Positions 15,034 to 15,133 of a stretch of DNA of 15,133 bases are shown piece after piece. Under the pieces are notes generated by a model. It was not told the origin of the DNA. It was given only the letters and a program-made list of their open reading frames with translations, and did no database searches. The stretch is from CAIURC01 sp043777315 (GTDB lineage: Bacteria > Verrucomicrobiota > Verrucomicrobiia > Chthoniobacterales > Chthoniobacteraceae), in NCBI GenBank assembly GCA_043777315.1, contig JAYVPW010000174.1:1-15133 (forward strand). The letters run 5' to 3'. How positions within the stretch are numbered: position 1 is the first letter of the stretch; the number at the start of each line of letters is the position of its first letter. The position numbers were made by a program, and so were the translations under genes.

Positions 15034-15133
15034 GTGCGCCGCTGTTTTCGGTCATTTTCATGCGGTCCGGGCACACTACCCCTTACCCCCTCGAGCGGAC
15101 GCGCCGGGGACAGCGCTCGGTTTTCATTCAGGC
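14908..15133. mobile_element. Foreign sequence interrupting the integrase, possibly an insertion-sequence end
   Basis: Integrase similarity ends abruptly at about 14907 and does not resume before the window ends. The sequence that follows holds GGATATTT twice in direct orientation (14945-14952 and 14964-14971) and no recognisable coding region. This could be the outer, non-coding end of an insertion sequence whose transposase lies beyond 15133, or just a deletion junction. No terminal inverted repeat or target duplication can be shown from one side only. Confidence 0.3.

Noticed and set aside
1..15133. CRISPR array or phage structural genes
   Set aside because: No regularly spaced direct repeats with unique spacers and no phage structural proteins are present; the only repeats are intergenic palindromes.

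Overview
The window looks like a piece of a GC-rich bacterial chromosome, probably from the Verrucomicrobiota (Chthoniobacter/Spartobacteria-like). That is an inference from the style of the tRNA-linked integrase, the short palindromic repeats and the scarcity of clear Shine-Dalgarno sites; no phylogenetic marker gene is present. It carries nine intact protein genes, one tRNA, one broken integrase and two blocks of REP-like palindromic repeats.

Layout. 153-1388 (+): an exported SGNH/GDSL hydrolase, whose 3' end overlaps tail-to-tail with the next gene. 1362-4793 (-): a large class III adenylate/guanylate cyclase fused to an AAA-type ATPase and a TPR-rich C-terminus. 4829-6364 (-): a PaaK/F390-synthetase-like adenylate-forming (acyl-CoA ligase type) enzyme. 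6309-8450 (-): an NTE-type patatin phospholipase with an N-terminal cyclic-nucleotide-binding domain. 8507-8651: a compound four-hairpin repeat. 8688-9722 (-): a D-2-hydroxyacid dehydrogenase. 9762-9973: a second repeat family, two inverted units and a third copy. 10100-11293 (+): a pseudo-receiver plus DUF4388 protein. 11303-11992 (-): a LipM/LplA-type lipoyl-pathway acyltransferase. 12034-12951 (+): ParB, abutting 12952-13995 (+), a lipoprotein of the glutaminyl-peptide cyclotransferase (M28-like) family. 14086-14160 (+): tRNA-Asn(GTT), followed by 14341 onward, a tyrosine integrase that loses similarity after about 14907.

The most suggestive group is the minus-strand trio at 8450-1362. The first gene is a lipid hydrolase with a cyclic-nucleotide-binding domain that keeps its Glu and Arg ligands. 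The second overlaps it and belongs to a family that activates carboxylic acids, and the third, 35 bases further on, is a cyclase with every catalytic residue in place. Together they could form a circuit in which cAMP or cGMP gates release of a fatty acid that the ligase then activates. This is inference. A change in base composition near 4800 and a hairpin at the cyclase start leave open whether the cyclase is a later or separately regulated addition.

The right end is the edge of an integrative element. The integrase points away from tRNA-Asn, and the spacer holds short direct repeats and paired palindromes that resemble recombinase or regulator sites. The integrase itself seems to have been broken by a second event, so only the N-terminal DNA-binding and core-binding parts remain.
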